This document shows positions 1 through 12,539 of a stretch of DNA of 64,000 nucleotides, one piece after another. Positions within the stretch are counted from its first letter, which is position 1; each line of letters starts with the position of its first letter. The translations under genes were made by a program, and so were the position numbers. This DNA comes from Bettongia penicillata ogilbyi (taxonomy: Eukaryota; Chordata; Mammalia; Diprotodontia; Potoroidae), in assembly GCA_023548195.1 (NCBI GenBank), contig JAJHZJ010000578.1, forward strand, positions 150,867-214,866, in the 5' to 3' direction. The notes under the pieces are model-generated. The model was not told the origin of the DNA. It ran no database searches and worked only from the letters and a program-made list of their open reading frames with translations.

Positions 1-623
1 CATCATGACTTTCAGAAGTCCCATAATTTTAAAATTATCTCTCCTGGATCTATTTTCCAGGTCGGTTGTTTTTCCAATGAGATATTTCATAATGTCTTCC
101 ATTTTTCATTCTTTTGGTTTTGTTTTGTAATTTTTTGGTTTCTTATAATGTTATTAGCTCCCATCTGCTGTACTCTAAATATTAAAGAACTGTTTTCTTC
201 AGTGAGCTTTTGAACCTCCTTCTTCATTTGGTTAATTCTTTTGGTTAATGCTTTTTAAAGCATTCTTCTCCTCATTGGCTTTTTGGACCTCTTTTGCCAT
301 TGGTTAGTCTTTTTTTAAAGGCGTTATTTTCTTCAACATTTTAGCAAGCTGTTGACTTGCTTTTCATGATTTTCTTTCATGTCTCTCATTTCTTTTCCCA
401 ATTTTTCCTCCACCTGTCTTACTTGATTTCAAAATATTTTTGAGATTTTCAAGGCCTGAGACCACTGCAAATTATTTTGGAGGTTTGGATGAAGAAGCCT
501 TGACTTTGATGTCTTCCTCTAATGGTATGCTTTGTTCTTCCTAGTCTAAACAGTTGAGGAAAATAGCTGTTCATCAAGAAAGTAACCTTCTATTGTCTTG
601 TTCTTTTTCCCTTTTGCAGGCAT
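1..623 (-). pseudogene. L1-type ORF1 remnant (RNA-binding chaperone), broken
   Basis: ORF1p of L1-type elements is a trimeric coiled-coil RNA-binding protein that packages the element's RNA. The minus strand from 623 begins with the family start (Met-Pro-Lys-type, followed by the acidic serine-rich N-terminus), then heptad-rich coiled coil, then the ENRSRRDNL-type stretch that opens the RNA-recognition domain. Stops and indels in every frame break it. The C-terminal domain lies off the left edge. Confidence 0.65.
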
Positions 624-1352
624 TTTCTTAGTCAGTTACTTGACTTTTGAGCCCTTTGTCAAGTGGAGTGTATACTCTAGGGACCTATAAGTTCTCAGTT
701 TCTCCAAGGTGGCACAATCAAGGGGAGAGGAGTTTACTCTTCTTCTGGCCTGTGCTCTGATCTCGGAATAACCACAAGCTTTTCCAAGCCCAGGATCTGC
801 CAGTGTTCCCTTTCCACACCTGCCTCCAGCACCACCACGTCAGTGCTTCTCCTCGCGTTAGAGCTGCCTCTCAGGGCTGAGATTCAGATCAGTAGATTGA
901 TTCCTCCAGGGTGTTTAGGCTGAGGGCTACAAAAATGGATGCTCCAACTGCCTGGGAGGTGAAGGTGGGGGATTATTGCAGGACCCTGCTCAACTCTCAC
1001 GCAGGTGAAAGAGCTTCCTAACTGTCCTTTGATGCTGTCTTTGGCATTTGTGGGTTGAGGGATTTGGGAATCGCAGCTGCTACCTGTGATTCTGCATCCT
1101 GAAGCCTGCTCCAGTCCTGTCTGCAGTGCAGCCAGGACTGGGCTGCACTCTACTCTGAACCTGGTGTGATCGACCATTCCTATAGTTCTTCCAGGCTGCC
1201 TTGTGCTGGAAATCTGTTTCACTCTGTCATTGTGTGGCTTCTCTTGCTCTAGAATTTGTTTATTCATTTTTACAGGTATTTTATGGGCTTTGTGGGGAGA
1301 GCTACAGTAGATTTGTCCTTCTGCTCTGTCATCTTGGCTCCACCTCCTCGGG
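1..1352 (-). mobile_element. L1/HAL1-type element, 5' half, antisense (runs off left edge)
   Basis: Read on the minus strand this starts near 1352 with the L1-type 5' end (GGAGCCAAGATG, complement at about 1330-1342). A GC-richer 5'UTR follows to about 624, then a decayed ORF1 from a start codon at 623-621 to the window edge. The ORF1 part shows coiled-coil text and the conserved stretch before the RNA-binding domain near position 40-110. The same layout recurs at 26217-29074 and 61425-64000, so it may be an ORF1-only (HAL1-like) copy. Its 3' half lies outside the window, so L1 and HAL1 cannot be told apart. Confidence 0.75.
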
Positions 1353-2303
1353 TTAGTCTATTTTTGAAGGTATCATTTTCTTCAGTATTTTTTTTGGGGG
1401 GGGGTCTCTTTTTTAGCAAGCTAACTCTTTTTCATGATTTTCTTGCATCCACTCTCTTTTCTCTTCCCATTTTTTTCTTCTACTTTTCTTACTTGAATTT
1501 CAAAATCCTTTTTGAGCTCTTCCATGGCCTGAGACCAATTCATATTTTTCTTGGATGCTTTTGATCTAGGAGTTTTGAATTGATGTCTTCTTGTAGTTGT
1601 ATATTTTGATCTTCTTTTTCTCCAAAGTAAGATTCAGTAGTCTGAGTGTTTTTTATGCCATTTGCTCATATTCCCAGTCAAATGATTGACTTTTCAACTC
1701 TTTGTCAATGTTCATGGAACAATTCTGGGTTCAAAGTTCACTTTTCAACTCTGCTTCCAGTGGGGGTGGAGGTAGAGGTGGGTGTTCTGTCCCAGGTTTC
1801 AGAGGTTTTGTATCAGCCACATGATCCACCACTATCTGTAGACCCAGGGCTGCTAAAACAGCCACTGGTGTTGCTGCTGCTGCTGCAGTCACTACCATCT
1901 CCTTGCCCCAAGGCTGGGGTCAGACACAGCCAGATATGGCTCTTCTTTCACTCAGGTCCCACAGAGTTTTCCCACTGACCTTCTATGCTTTCTTCAGGAT
2001 TTGTGGGTTGAGAAGTCTGAAAACTGCCAAAGCTGCCAGTGATTCAGTCCCCCTGAGGTCTGCTCAGGCTCCATCTGTGCTGGCACAGTCCACTCTGAAC
2101 TGCACTCTTCTCCCAACCCAGTGTGATATAGTATTCCTGTCAACCTTCAAGGTTTGTCATGGCCTAGAGATTTTGTTTCACTCTGTCATTTCTGGGTTCT
2201 GTTGCTCTAGAATTTGTTTAAAGTCATTTTTAAGGCATTTGGAGGGGTTTGGGGGAAAACTTAACCAAGTTCCTGTTTTTACTTTGCCATCTTGGCTCCA
2301 TAC
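1353..2303 (-). mobile_element. older L1-type 5' end (5'UTR plus ORF1 N-terminus), antisense
   Basis: Immediately right of the first copy, coiled-coil ORF1 text reappears on the minus strand (about 1353-1640), then a second 5'UTR ending with a clean GCCAAGATGG start (complement 2287-2296). The abrupt restart of ORF1 after a complete 5' end means the left copy probably inserted into this one. This copy is more diverged. Its internal G-run near 1395 and its indels leave no open frame. Confidence 0.65.
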
Positions 2304-2329
2304 ATCGTGTTTATACTGTCTTCAGTGGA

Positions 2330-2560
2330 GAAACTCCACATAGGAGAGAGAGGCTCAGCCCTGGGGTAATGAAAGACTTGGTTTCAAACCTCAGCTCTGA
2401 AATTTGTGTGACACTGGGCAAGTCACTATAACTCTATGAGTTTCAGTTTTTTCATCAGTAAAATGGGGATAATAGTACCTCATGGGGTTATTATGAAGAT
2501 CCAATGAGGTAATATACTAAAGAGCTATGTAAATACCACTGTCACAAGCAGCATTAAAAA
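2330..2560 (+). mobile_element. MIR-like CORE SINE, sense
   Basis: Contains the classic MIR order: tGTGTGACaCTGGGCAAGTCAC-like core near 2403-2430, a CAGTTTTTTCATCAGTAAAATGGGG-like stretch near 2445-2468, and the 'aatgaggtaatatac' 3' part near 2503. Decayed, with no TSD found. Confidence 0.75.
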
Positions 2561-2564
2561 CAAG

Positions 2565-2810
2565 ATTGAATTCAGTAAGTATTTGTTGGCCATGTAGAAT
2601 AACAAAATGTTAGAGAGAGAAAGATCTTTAGAGATTTTATCATCCTAACTGCTTCATTTTACAGATGAGGTAACTGTCACACCAGTACATTAAGTGATTT
2701 ACTCAAGGTTACAACAATGACTTATTGGCAAAGATGGGGCAATAAATGAAGACTCAAATACCTGTAACCTTTGGACTCCAGAGGAATGGCTATCCACAGT
2801 GTGCTGTAAA
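2565..2810 (-). mobile_element. MIR-like SINE, antisense
   Basis: Carries the reverse-complement MIR motif 'tcattttacagatgagg' (about 2653-2670), followed by the usual 'aagtgatttactcaaggtt' stretch. Diverged. Confidence 0.6.
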
Positions 2811-3480
2811 CACAAGCGAGGTGGAATTTTTGTTGTTTTCTTTTTGGAGTTCAGTTTCCTCAGCTCAGGCTAAATTGTGAGCATCTGAGGGGTTGATCTC
2901 CTTTGCACCCTGATAATTCACAGCTGTGCAAAGTCAGGTAGGTTTCTGTGCCTTCTGTCTCTGATCCAATCAGGGGTCAAGTCTTTGTTATATATTCTGG
3001 GAGGTTAGCATTTTGCTTTGGGGGTTTCACTTGTGAGAAGGACCTTTTGATTCCCCTGGATGTGACTCAGAGCAGCCTTTGGTAAGAGGGGCCCCCTCCC
3101 CTACTACTCAGATTTGGTTGGTGCTTCCCCATCTGGAGGTGTATGTAGGTGGTTACATTACTTTGTTTAGACAAGTTGGAGACCTGTGTGTTGATCTTTG
3201 TTCTAATTTCTCTGCTTGTATTTTCTCTGTATATTCTCCATGTTCAAGGTGTTAACCTTTCCCCTGAACTAGTGAATGACTTATATATGTTTAATTAAAG
3301 AAGGATTGTTAAGCCCTTTGAAGCTGTCTTTTCCTTTATAAAGCAGATCAAATGACCTGTGCTAGAAGGCCATCCTGGGTGTCTTAGGGTACTTACTGTT
3401 ACATGTGCCCAGAAGTGTGGTGGGTGTGATACAAAATGCAGGCAAAGCCAAAAGAGGGAGCTAAGCTTAAAGAGATGACC
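2811..3480 (+). other. unassigned stretch, possibly an old LTR
   Basis: No coding signal. A CCAAT box ('gatccaatcagggg', about 2963-2976) and a TATA-like 'tatatattctgg' some 15 bp downstream are spaced like an LTR promoter, with a late AT-rich part near 3275-3300. No paired terminal TG...CA or TSD could be fixed, so the LTR reading is weak. Confidence 0.25.
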
Positions 3481-3880
3481 AATCACACTGCAAGATCTAT
3501 ATACATAGAAAATTAAATGATAATACCTTAGGCTCCCATTGATCTTTACTCCTTTGTTTCATGAATTCTATTTCTCCTTGGGGCAGTAAGAACCCTCTTC
3601 TAGCTCAGAATCAAGACTTACCATTGGCCCTTAGTTACTCAGACTTTTTTTTTCTCAAAGTAAGCATTTATACCTCTCTTTTCCTAGGACAAAAATCATA
3701 TAATAACATAATTTTGGAGTAAAAAATAGATATTAGAGATAAATCATCTAGCTCTAAACTCCATGATCCCATGACCCCTCTGACCTAATCCAGCCCAGTA
3801 GTTAGTTGTTCCAGTTCTCTTTTTATTATATTTCTAGAACACATCCCATTCATTCCATTCATTTAACATGTAGAAGAAAA
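3481..3880. other. unassigned AT-rich DNA
   Basis: I see no gene, recognisable transposon or structured repeat here. Confidence 0.5.
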
Positions 3881-3883
3881 GGA

Positions 3884-4010
3884 AGGAGAGAGAGAGAGAG
3901 GGAGAGAAAAAAAGGAACTGAGGGAGAGAGAGAGGAAGGAAAAAGGAAGAAAAGGAGGGAAGGATGGAGGCAGAGAGAGAGAAGGAGGAGGAGGAGGAAG
4001 AAAACAAATA
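3884..4010 (+). repeat. GA-rich purine tract
   Basis: Imperfect (GA)n/(GGA)n purine run. Lys/Arg/Glu-rich frames across it are low-complexity artefacts. Confidence 0.9.
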
Positions 4011-5640
4011 TATATTAAGCACTTACTATATGCCAGAAACAGTGCTAAGCACCAAGGATACAAATATAAGAAAAAATAAAGTCACTGTCTTGAAGAAGCT
4101 TACATTTAATGGGGGAAGGACAACATGCAAAAGGGAGCAGAAAAGCAGGGAGGAATGGGGAAGAAGATGAAGATTTCTGACATATTGGTTTGAAGCCTGG
4201 AAGCTAACAACAGGGCAAAGAAGGGAATGAAGGGCCAGTCTGGGCCCCTCTACAAAATGCAGACTCTAAAAGGAACTCTCAAGTAGGAGAATGATGCATT
4301 CTAGGTTGGGAAGACTGGAGGAGTGAGTGGATGTTCCAGAGTAAAAGGATTTCAGACTCAGAAGGAAGTGCTAAGATGAGACACTATGGTTTGAAACCTG
4401 GAAATCAGGAATGAGGCCCCGGAGACCCCATTACTATGTGCTAGCACTGTCCTAGGGCTGAAGATACAAAGGGAAAACAAGAATAGCCCCTGTACTCAAA
4501 GAGTTTACATACTTTTGGGATGTGTAACATGAACCCAGATAAATAAATGAAAAAATCTGTACAAAGTGATTGTCAGGGTGAGTGGAGAACAGGAGGAATG
4601 AAGGCCACAGAGTGGGGTGGGGAGAGCAGGAAAAGCCTCATGTAAGAGGTAAAAATTGAGATAAGCCTTGTAGGAAGTGAGGGTTCTTCCAAGCACTGGC
4701 AAGGAGGGAGGGGACTGAGGACAGCTTATAAAAAGGCATACAGACATGGGATGGAAAATGGTGTTCTTGGAACAGCAAATAGGCCAGTTCAGCAGGAACA
4801 CAGAGTAAATGACAAAAAGTAATGTGAAACAAATCTAGAAAGATAGGCTGGAGTCAGGATTGTGAAAGGCTTTAAATGGCAAAACTGAGTAATTGGCATT
4901 TTGTCCAGAGGAAATTGGAAGCCTCTGGAACTTCTTGATCAGGGGCATGGTCTGGTCAATCAATTCATCAGTAAACATTTATTAAGTGCCTACTATGGAT
5001 CAGGCACTTATGCTAAGTGCTAGAGATACAAAAGAGGGAAAAGACAGTCCCTGTCCTTAAGGAATTTCCAATCTAATGGGGAAGACAATATGTAAGCACA
5101 TATACACATAAATGTATATGTATACATATATATGTGTGTATATATTTACAAAGCAAGATATGCAGAATAAATTGGTAATAATTAGCAGGAGAAAGGCACT
5201 AGAGTCCAAAGGGATTGGAGAAAGGATTCCTGGTCAGACCTCTGCTTTAGATTGCATTTTGTCTGCATGGAGGATGTCTTGGATATAAGAGTCATAAAGA
5301 CCTGCAAGGAAGAGTCAGGGTAGAGGTGCATTCAGAAACTTTTACTTGCATCCAGACAATGGTTGTGAAATGGATAAAAAACAAATAATAGTCACAAGAG
5401 AAGTTGTGGCAGTAGAAGTGACAAGACTTGTCACTTGAGATATGTCAGATGAGAAAAAAGAGAATAGTTGAGGATTAGTTGCAGAATGGTAAATGTAGAT
5501 GACTGGAAGTTGGTACCCTTAAGAAAAAATAGGTAAGTTAGGAAGAGGGGATGTTTGGGGGACAATGGGGAAGGAGAAATACGTTATGTTCTGAACATTT
5601 TGATTTTAAGATTCCTATAGGACATTCAGTTGGAAACATC
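4010..5640 (-). mobile_element. antisense L2/CR1-clade LINE 3' ends, at least three juxtaposed pieces
   Basis: Each piece opens with the reverse complement of the LINE tail seen sense at 8150-8205: a 'ttattaagtgcctac...aggcac' stretch, then 'gatacaaa...cagtccctgtc'. Starts are visible near 4012, 4430 and 4965. Downstream text (for example 4860-4950 and 5500-5640) continues as diverged antisense LINE body. A (TA)/(CA) microsatellite sits at 5098-5150. All decayed. Confidence 0.6.
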
Positions 5641-5659
5641 CATTGGGAAGTTGACGATA

Positions 5660-5880
5660 CTCTAATGATAATGATAGCTAGCATTTGTATAGAACTATAA
5701 GGTTTGTAAAGTACTCTTGTAAGACAGGTGCTATTATCCCCATATTACAAATGAAGAACTTAAGATATTGATAGATTAAGTGATTTGTCCAGAATCAAAG
5801 GACTAGGAAGTGTCTAAGGCAGTGTCTGAGATATGTCTTCCTTACTCCAAGTCCCTATCCACTGCTCCACCTAGCTGACT
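5660..5880 (-). mobile_element. tRNA/CORE SINE, antisense
   Basis: Starts with the widely repeated 'atgatagctagcatttgtatagaac' type text and ends with 'tccactgctccacctagctgac', the complement of a tRNA-like SINE head. Similar antisense copies lie at 8398-8745 and 42320-42540. Confidence 0.7.
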
Positions 5881-6345
5881 ATTTCTTCCAGTCACTGAGG
5901 TTCATAGCCTAGGAACTCTTCTTGACTCGTCACTTTTATTCATAGTTTATATCATTTGCCAAGTCTCATTGATTCTCTTTTTAATATCTTTCTGTTTGGC
6001 CCTTTTTCTGTACTCATACCACAGATATTCTAGGCCAGAGTTTCATGCCTAGAATCTTCTCCTTTCTCACCTCTATTTCTTGTAAACCTCATCTCCTTGT
6101 AAGGTGTAATTAACTCACAAACCACGGCCTTCAAGAGACCTTTCCTGATTGCTCCAGCTATTTATGTCCTACTCCAAATCACTGTGTATTTACCTTGCAT
6201 ATATCCTGTTTTTATTTATCTGTGAACATGTTGTATCCGTCCCAGTAGAAAGTCAGCTTCTTTAGGGAAGGGATTGACTCATTTTTTTAATTTGTATGCA
6301 CAGCATCTAGTACAATGCCTGATTGTAAATTCATGAATGCTTTTT
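5881..6345 (+). mobile_element. L2/CR1-clade LINE 3' end, sense
   Basis: Decayed 3' end with the family's 'ttcctgattgctccagc', 'agtcagcttctttagggaaggga' and terminal 'gcctgattg...ttcatgaatg' landmarks in the expected order. Confidence 0.55.
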
Positions 6346-7425
6346 GATGAGGGATTAGCCTCAGAAGACAACCTGGGACTGGACCCATAGATCCAGGGGT
6401 TACTTGCTTTAAAAATGACCAACCATTGAACTTAGGGACAGTAGAAAAGGAAGAGTCACAGAGCACAAGAGCAAAGAAGACTGCTGAGGGATGGACAAAC
6501 TCAGAGTGTCACAAAACATACTCAGGTACTCACCTCCCTGGACTACCCTACCTCCATTACCTTGGCCTGATGATCTCTGACTGCACTCCACCAAAAAAAC
6601 TTCATCATCCCAACCCTCTTGCACAATTATTAAACCTCTCTTCACCCATTCCTCCCAGGTCACAAGATCTCAAGCATGTAATTCAGAAACCAGCTCTCTA
6701 AGAGGTTTTCTTCTGTCATCATCCTCATCATGGGCCTATGCCTCAGTTTCCTGGTCCTATGGTCTATATCTATTGGCTCTACCTGCTCTCTCTCTTCCCT
6801 ACCCAGAGTAAGTCTTGTCACTTCTACTCACCACTAATTTTTAATCCATTTCATAGTCATTACTTGAGTTCAGAACTTGGAGCTTACATATGTGAAATCT
6901 AGATATTATATAATCTGACCTGGCTCCTCCAATATAGGGATCATTGGAGAGGCAGGGGTAAAGAGAATAAGGGGAAAGGAAACCCTAGGATGTAGAAAAC
7001 TATATACAATCAGTCCCCACAATCAGAATTCAATAAAATGCCATATCTTACTAGTTCTACATTTAATCTAACATTGCTTACACTTTCCCTGTTTACTACT
7101 CAGTAGCAGAAGGATGTTACCACATTACTTCCTGCATTGTTTCCTTTTTATGGACTCTAACACTCTCTCCCCCTGTGATGACTGTGGAACTGGATTTTAT
7201 TTATTATAGGGAGGTCACAGTGGGGATTTATCTCAACCTCACTACTTTGAACCCAGTGTGTAGGAAGGGCATTATGTAGATCTCTCATCAAGGCTGGGGA
7301 AGTCTTCCCTGCACAAATGGACATTTGGTCCAGAGCCCCTTAGGTAGTATGAACCAAAATTGAACTCTGTATCTTTACCCAAAAATTCTCTCTTCTTTCT
7401 AGCTTTCTTATTACTATAGAGAATA
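6346..7425. other. unassigned DNA
   Basis: Open frames of up to about 90 codons occur on both strands near 6409-6701. They overlap each other, show no recognisable domain, and lack signs of coding constraint. The rest of the stretch holds nothing I recognise. Confidence 0.5.
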
Positions 7426-7429
7426 CCAC

Positions 7430-8205
7430 TATCCTCCCAGTCATCCAGGCTTTCAATTCACAGGCTATCCTCAACTCCCCACTCTCTCTCACCACCCCCT
7501 ATATATAATCTGTTGCCAAGTCCTGTCAATTTGACCATCGCCGCATCTCTCATATATATTCCCTTCTCTCTTCTTTCATTACCAAAACTCTGGTTCAGCA
7601 TTTATCACCTCACACTTGAACTATTGCAATGGACTGCTGGTTATTGTCCCAGTCCATTCTCCAAACAGTTCTCAAATTGATTTTTCCTAGTGTCACCCCA
7701 CACCCTATGCAATAATTCTTCCTGGTTCTCTGTCACCTCCAGGATAAAATATAAAATATTCTTGTATTTAAAACCCTTTATAATCTGACCCCCTCCTAAC
7801 TTTCCAGTCTTCTTACACTATTCCTCCCATGTATTCTACAACACAATGACACTGGCATCTTTGTCATTCCTCCCACAAAAATACTCTATCTTCCAATTCT
7901 GAAATTTCACTGTTGGTCCTCCATGTTTGGAATGTTCTCCCTCCTTGTCTTGACCCCTTGGCTTCTTTCAACTTTCAGGTAAAATCCCACCTTCTACAAG
8001 AAAGACTTTCCCCAATTCCCCTTAATGCTAGTGACTTTCTTCTGCTGATTATTTCCAGCTCATCTTGTATATAGTTGTTTGCATATTATCTCTCCCATTA
8101 CACTGTGAGCCCCTTGAGATCAGGGACTATTTGTGCCCTTTATGTCCAGCTTTAACAGAGTGCCATGCATAGAGAAGGTACTTAAATGATTATTGACTGA
8201 CTACA
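7430..8205 (+). mobile_element. L2/CR1-clade LINE 3' end, sense, long copy
   Basis: Best-preserved sense copy of this family in the window. It runs from a remnant of the reverse transcriptase C-terminus ('cacttgaactattgcaatgg' near 7611), through the 'accttctacaagaaagactttcccc' stretch near 7989-8015, to the tail 'cactgtgagccccttgagatcaggga' near 8101 and a TGACTGA-like 3' terminus near 8196. The same order without interruption recurs at 24300-25645. Confidence 0.75.
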
Positions 8206-8397
8206 TGACTGTAGCTACCCACATTGACAAGTTTCCCCTAGGAACTTGAGAATTCTGTTTGACCCCTAGAAGCTATTTCCCAACCTTGTTTTTCCATAGG
8301 CTCCCCTTTCCCATGCTGAACCCAGGACCTACAGCATTGACATATTAGATGACCAAAGCAGAAATTTCGGAGTGAAAACCCAAACATGTACTGTTAA

Positions 8398-8745
8398 GAT
8401 GAAAAAAAATAACAAAATCTAAAATTTATATAGAACTTTAAGGTTTGAAAAGTTACATAGATGGTTATACATATATATGTATACACATATACATATATAT
8501 GTGTGTACATATGTGTATACATGTATGTATATCTACATGGACATTTAGTCTTCACATCTATTCTGTATGGTAGATACAATTATTAGACTCATTTTCTAGA
8601 TGTTCAAACAAAGACTGTGTGCGACTTACCCAGAGTCACATAGCAGGTAAGTATAGAAGGCATGATTTGAACTCAAGCTTAGCCCTACCTCATGAACTGG
8701 GACCCAATGCCAGGCAGACACCCCTAACTTCATGGCCACCATACT
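8398..8745 (-). mobile_element. tRNA/CORE SINE, antisense, with internal microsatellite
   Basis: Antisense SINE body ('actttaaggtttgaaaagtt', then 'gactcattttctagatg' and 'cccagagtcacatagcagg'). A 75-bp TA/CA microsatellite (about 8464-8540) lies inside it. Confidence 0.65.
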
Positions 8746-9560
8746 TGGTTGCCTGTCCTTAGATATCTCCATCCATGCTGTGGGTCATATGCTCACTTTT
8801 GTCTTTGGTAGTCTGTTGTATGTCAACCAGCTGGATGAATATGTGCATGGGAACAGACAGATTGTCAGGGGGCAGGATGCCTGACCAGGCTGTCTTAGAG
8901 TTTATGACTCAGTACGCATTTCGATATTTGAGCACAACATTCTCATAGCCCTCAAATGTTCCTGACACCTGAATTCATTTATATATACCAGATTTTCTTC
9001 ACTCCCATCTATTCTTAGCTCTGATGCTACAGCAACCAATGTCCTATGACACTACTTGAACACCTCCAAATTTTTTTTCCCAAAAATGTCATTATTTTTC
9101 CTGGTAAAAGACTTTATTTTTCTGTCAAAAAAATCACCAAATCCATGCAGGCCCAACCAAGTCACTGATGACTAAGCTACCTCGACATTTAATTTGGCAA
9201 AGTATTCTAAATACTATTTAGCATTTTGCTGAAAATATCGGTGTGTTCTCCTACTTCTTTAGATGACAAGAGAATGCTCATTGGTTGCTATTGAGGCTAG
9301 GGAACTAGGGAAACAGGAAATTTTATCTAAACCCAGAATTTTATTTTTATTTTTGAGGACTTCTGGGAGCCACCAGGGTAGAGGAAGCACTCAACCATTC
9401 TCTCAATATTTCCTTCCAAACAACTTTAAAATAGCACCTCAAATCAAATTCTGGAGTGGCTAACAACAAAAGGTCAGACTGAGGCATTTTTTCTATCCCA
9501 AGACAACTTAGAAAGTTGGGAAGAGAGATTTTTTCACATGGGAATGAAGGCTAGCCCAGA
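8746..9560. other. unassigned DNA
   Basis: Nothing recognisable. A 66-codon frame at 9263-9463 has no domain or context. Confidence 0.5.
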
Positions 9561-10460
9561 GTCTACATAGATACAATACCAGTGATGGAACTTAGGGTGA
9601 CTACAGATGCAGCAGCAGCTTTTGGAGCTCTTAAGAGATGGTAAGGGAATTTAATAGCTGATGAGAAAGGTTACAGGAGACCTCTATGCTGGCATTGAGT
9701 ACAGTACAGGGCACTGTTTGTTAATTCCATTGTCTATGACCACATTTAGGTCACAGTTCAAAGGCAGAGAGAAGCATTTTCACCCTTGAGAGGAGCCCTG
9801 AGGAACAATATCACTTTCAGCCCTTCCTGGGTAAGGACCAAGTGAGCAGTGATCATAGTTCTCCCCCACATCTCACCATTTTGGAAGTACTGAAAACTCC
9901 AATCTTCAGAACTAGCTCTGAAAACAGCAGCGCAAAAAATGTTTGAAGCTTAGAACAGTGCCTCTACACATACACACACACACACACAAGCACATACATA
10001 CAAACTCACATACCAGAAACGGAACCCAACTTTAATGTAAAGTCTAAGGTCAAGAAATAGATTGGAAGAAGGAGCAAACAACAAAAAAAGAACCTGATTA
10101 TAAAAATCTACTATAGTCAAATAAAAGATCAAGATAAAAACTCAGAAAAAGACAATGCAGTCAAAATAGCTACAAGTAAAGCCTCAAAGGGAAAAAAGTG
10201 AATTGAACACAAACTCAACAAAAATTCCTGAAAGAGTTAAACAGTGATTTTCAAAATCAAATAACAGTTTTGGAGGGAAAATTGGGTAAAGAAATATTGC
10301 AATTCAAGAAAATTATGAAAACAAAATTAACAGCATGGCAAAAGAGTCACAAAAAATACTAAAGAAAATAACTTCTTAAAAAGCAGAAATGGCCAAATGG
10401 GAGGATAAAAGATACAGAGGCTCACTGAAGAAAATGATTCCTTAAAAATTAGAATCATGA
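9560..10460 (+). mobile_element. old sense L1 5'UTR and ORF1 N-terminus
   Basis: Text near 9950-10060 ('acagtgcctctac', 'aacccaactttaatg') matches the 3' part of a marsupial L1 5'UTR as I know it. It is followed by a decayed ORF1 (from about 10067) with Lys-rich N-terminus and coiled-coil phrases such as 'aaaaagcagaaatggccaaatgg' near 10378. An (AC)n run lies at 9969-9989. It is cut at 10460 by the next L1. Start is approximate. Confidence 0.6.
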
Positions 10461-11236
10461 GTGGAGCCAAGATGGTGGAGTAGAAGGATGGACCTACTCT
10501 AGCTCTCCCCTCATAGCCCATAAAATACCTGTAAAAATGATTCTAAACAAATTCTACAGCAGTAGGAGCCCCAAAATAACAGAGTTAAACACATTTCTAG
10601 CCCAAGACAGCTTGGAAGACTGACAGGAAGTGTCTATTGCATCTAGCTCAGAGTGGAGCACTGCCCAACCTGGGCCATGCAGCATGGACAGGATCAGAAC
10701 AGCCCTTCAGGGCATGGAATCATAGGTAGCAATCTATGGTTCCCAGAATTCTCAACCAACAAATGTCAAAGACAGCTTCAAAGGTCAGTAAGAAAGCTCT
10801 TTCACTTGGGTGAGAGGGGAGCATGGTCAACTCCAGCTCTGGTCCCAGGGTGGCAGCAGCTACTGTGGGCAGCAACTCAGCATCCACTTTTGGAGCCCTT
10901 GGCCTAAAGACTCTGGGGGACTCGAGCAACTGATTTGGGTCTCAGTCCTGAGTGGGAGTCCTGGGTTGAGGAGGAGCTCTGACAAGGTAGAGCTGGGGGT
11001 GACTATGGAGAGAGAACCCTACACTCAGGTCCAGGGCAGAAAAGAGTGCTTGTGGTTGCTCACAGACCAGAGCCCAGGCCAGAAGAGGAGTAAACTACTC
11101 TCGCTTGATTGTGCCACCTTGGAGGAACTGAGAACCTTCAGGTGTCTAGAGATATCTCAGTGAACAGCTGCACAAAATCTCTGAAGCCTAGGATAGTATA
11201 ACCTCCCACTTGATAAAAACTCAACTGACTAGGAAA

Positions 11237-12360
11237 ATGCCTAAACAAGGGAAAAAATAAGGCTATAGAAGGTTACTTTCTTGGTGAAAAGGTATTTTCT
11301 TCCATCCTTTTGCATGAGGGAAGAGCAAAGCATAGCATCAGAGGAAGACATCAAAGTCAAGTTTCTACATTCAAAACCTCCAAAAAAATTGGCATTGGCC
11401 TCAGGCCATGGAAGAGCTCAAAAAAATTTTGAAAATGAAGTAAAAAAGGCAGAAGAAAAATTGGGAAGAGAAATGAGAGTGATGCAAGAAATCATGAAAA
11501 GCGAGTCAACAGCTTGCTAAAGGAGACCCAAAAAAATGATGAAGAAGATAACACCTTTAAAAATACACTAACCCGAATGACAAAAGAGGTCCAAAAAGTC
11601 AATGAGGAGAAGAATGCTTTAAAAAACAGAATAGATCAAATGGTAAAGGAAGTCCAAATCTCACTGAAGAAAATGGTTCTTCAAAAAATTAGAATTGAAC
11701 AAATGGAAGCTAATGACTTTATGAGAAACCAAGAAATCATAAAACAAAACCAAAAGAATGAATGAAAAAATATAAGACAATGTGAAATATCTCACTGGAA
11801 AAACACTGGCCTGGAAAATAGATCCAGGAGAGATAATTTCAAAATTATGAAAAACCATGATCCAAAAAAAGAGCCTAGACATCAACTTTCAAGAAATTAT
11901 CAAAAAAAAAAAAAAAAAAAAAAAACAACCTGCTCTGATATTCTAGAATCAGAGGATAAAACAGAAATGGAAAGAATTCACTGATCACCTCCTGAAAAAG
12001 AACCCAAAAGGAAAACTCCTAAGAATTTTTGTAGCCAAATTCCAGTTACCACGTCAAGGACAAAATATTACAAGCAGCGAGAAAGAAATAATTCAAGTAT
12101 TGTGGAAATACAATCAGGATAACATAGGATTTAACTAGTTCTATACTAAAGTACTGAAGGGCTTGGAATATGATATTCCAGAGGTCAAAGGAGATAGGAG
12201 TAAAACCAAAAGTCACCTACTCAACAAAACTGAGTATAATAATTCAGTGGAAAAAAGGGAATTTTAATGACATAGAGGGACTTTCAAATATTCTTGCTGA
12301 AAAGACCAGAGATGAATAGAAAATTTGACTTTCAAATATAAGAATCAAGAAAAACATAAA
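11237..12360 (+). pseudogene. L1-type ORF1, broken
   Basis: The ATG at 11237 opens the Met-Pro-Lys-type N-terminus shared by the ORF1-only elements here. Then come an acidic Glu/Asp-rich stretch (near 11320-11350) and a long coiled coil (about 11400-11720) with repeated 'KEVQK..E..' heptads. The RNA-binding domain start is near 11810 and the C-terminal domain near 12030-12340. Frame changes near 11514 and stops near 11765 and 11925, where an A-run of about 20 sits, disable it. Confidence 0.7.
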
Positions 12361-12539
12361 AAGGTAAGGAGGAAATAGATGCCTTAAGAAAGTTATCAAA
12401 GTTGAAGTGTTTACATTCCCACATGGAAAGATGTTTTCTGTAACTCATGAGACTTTTCTCAGTATTAGGGCAATTAGAAATATATACATATATGTGTGTG
12501 TATATACATATAGATGTATTTCTGTAATCATCAAAACAA

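Noticed and set aside
2811..3480. Solo LTR of an endogenous retrovirus
   Set aside because: Promoter-like boxes only; no paired termini, TSD or internal retroviral genes, so kept only as a weak possibility.
3806..4170. Lys/Arg/Glu-rich and Ser/Phe-rich open frames on both strands
   Set aside because: They translate a GA-rich purine tract; composition comes from the repeat.
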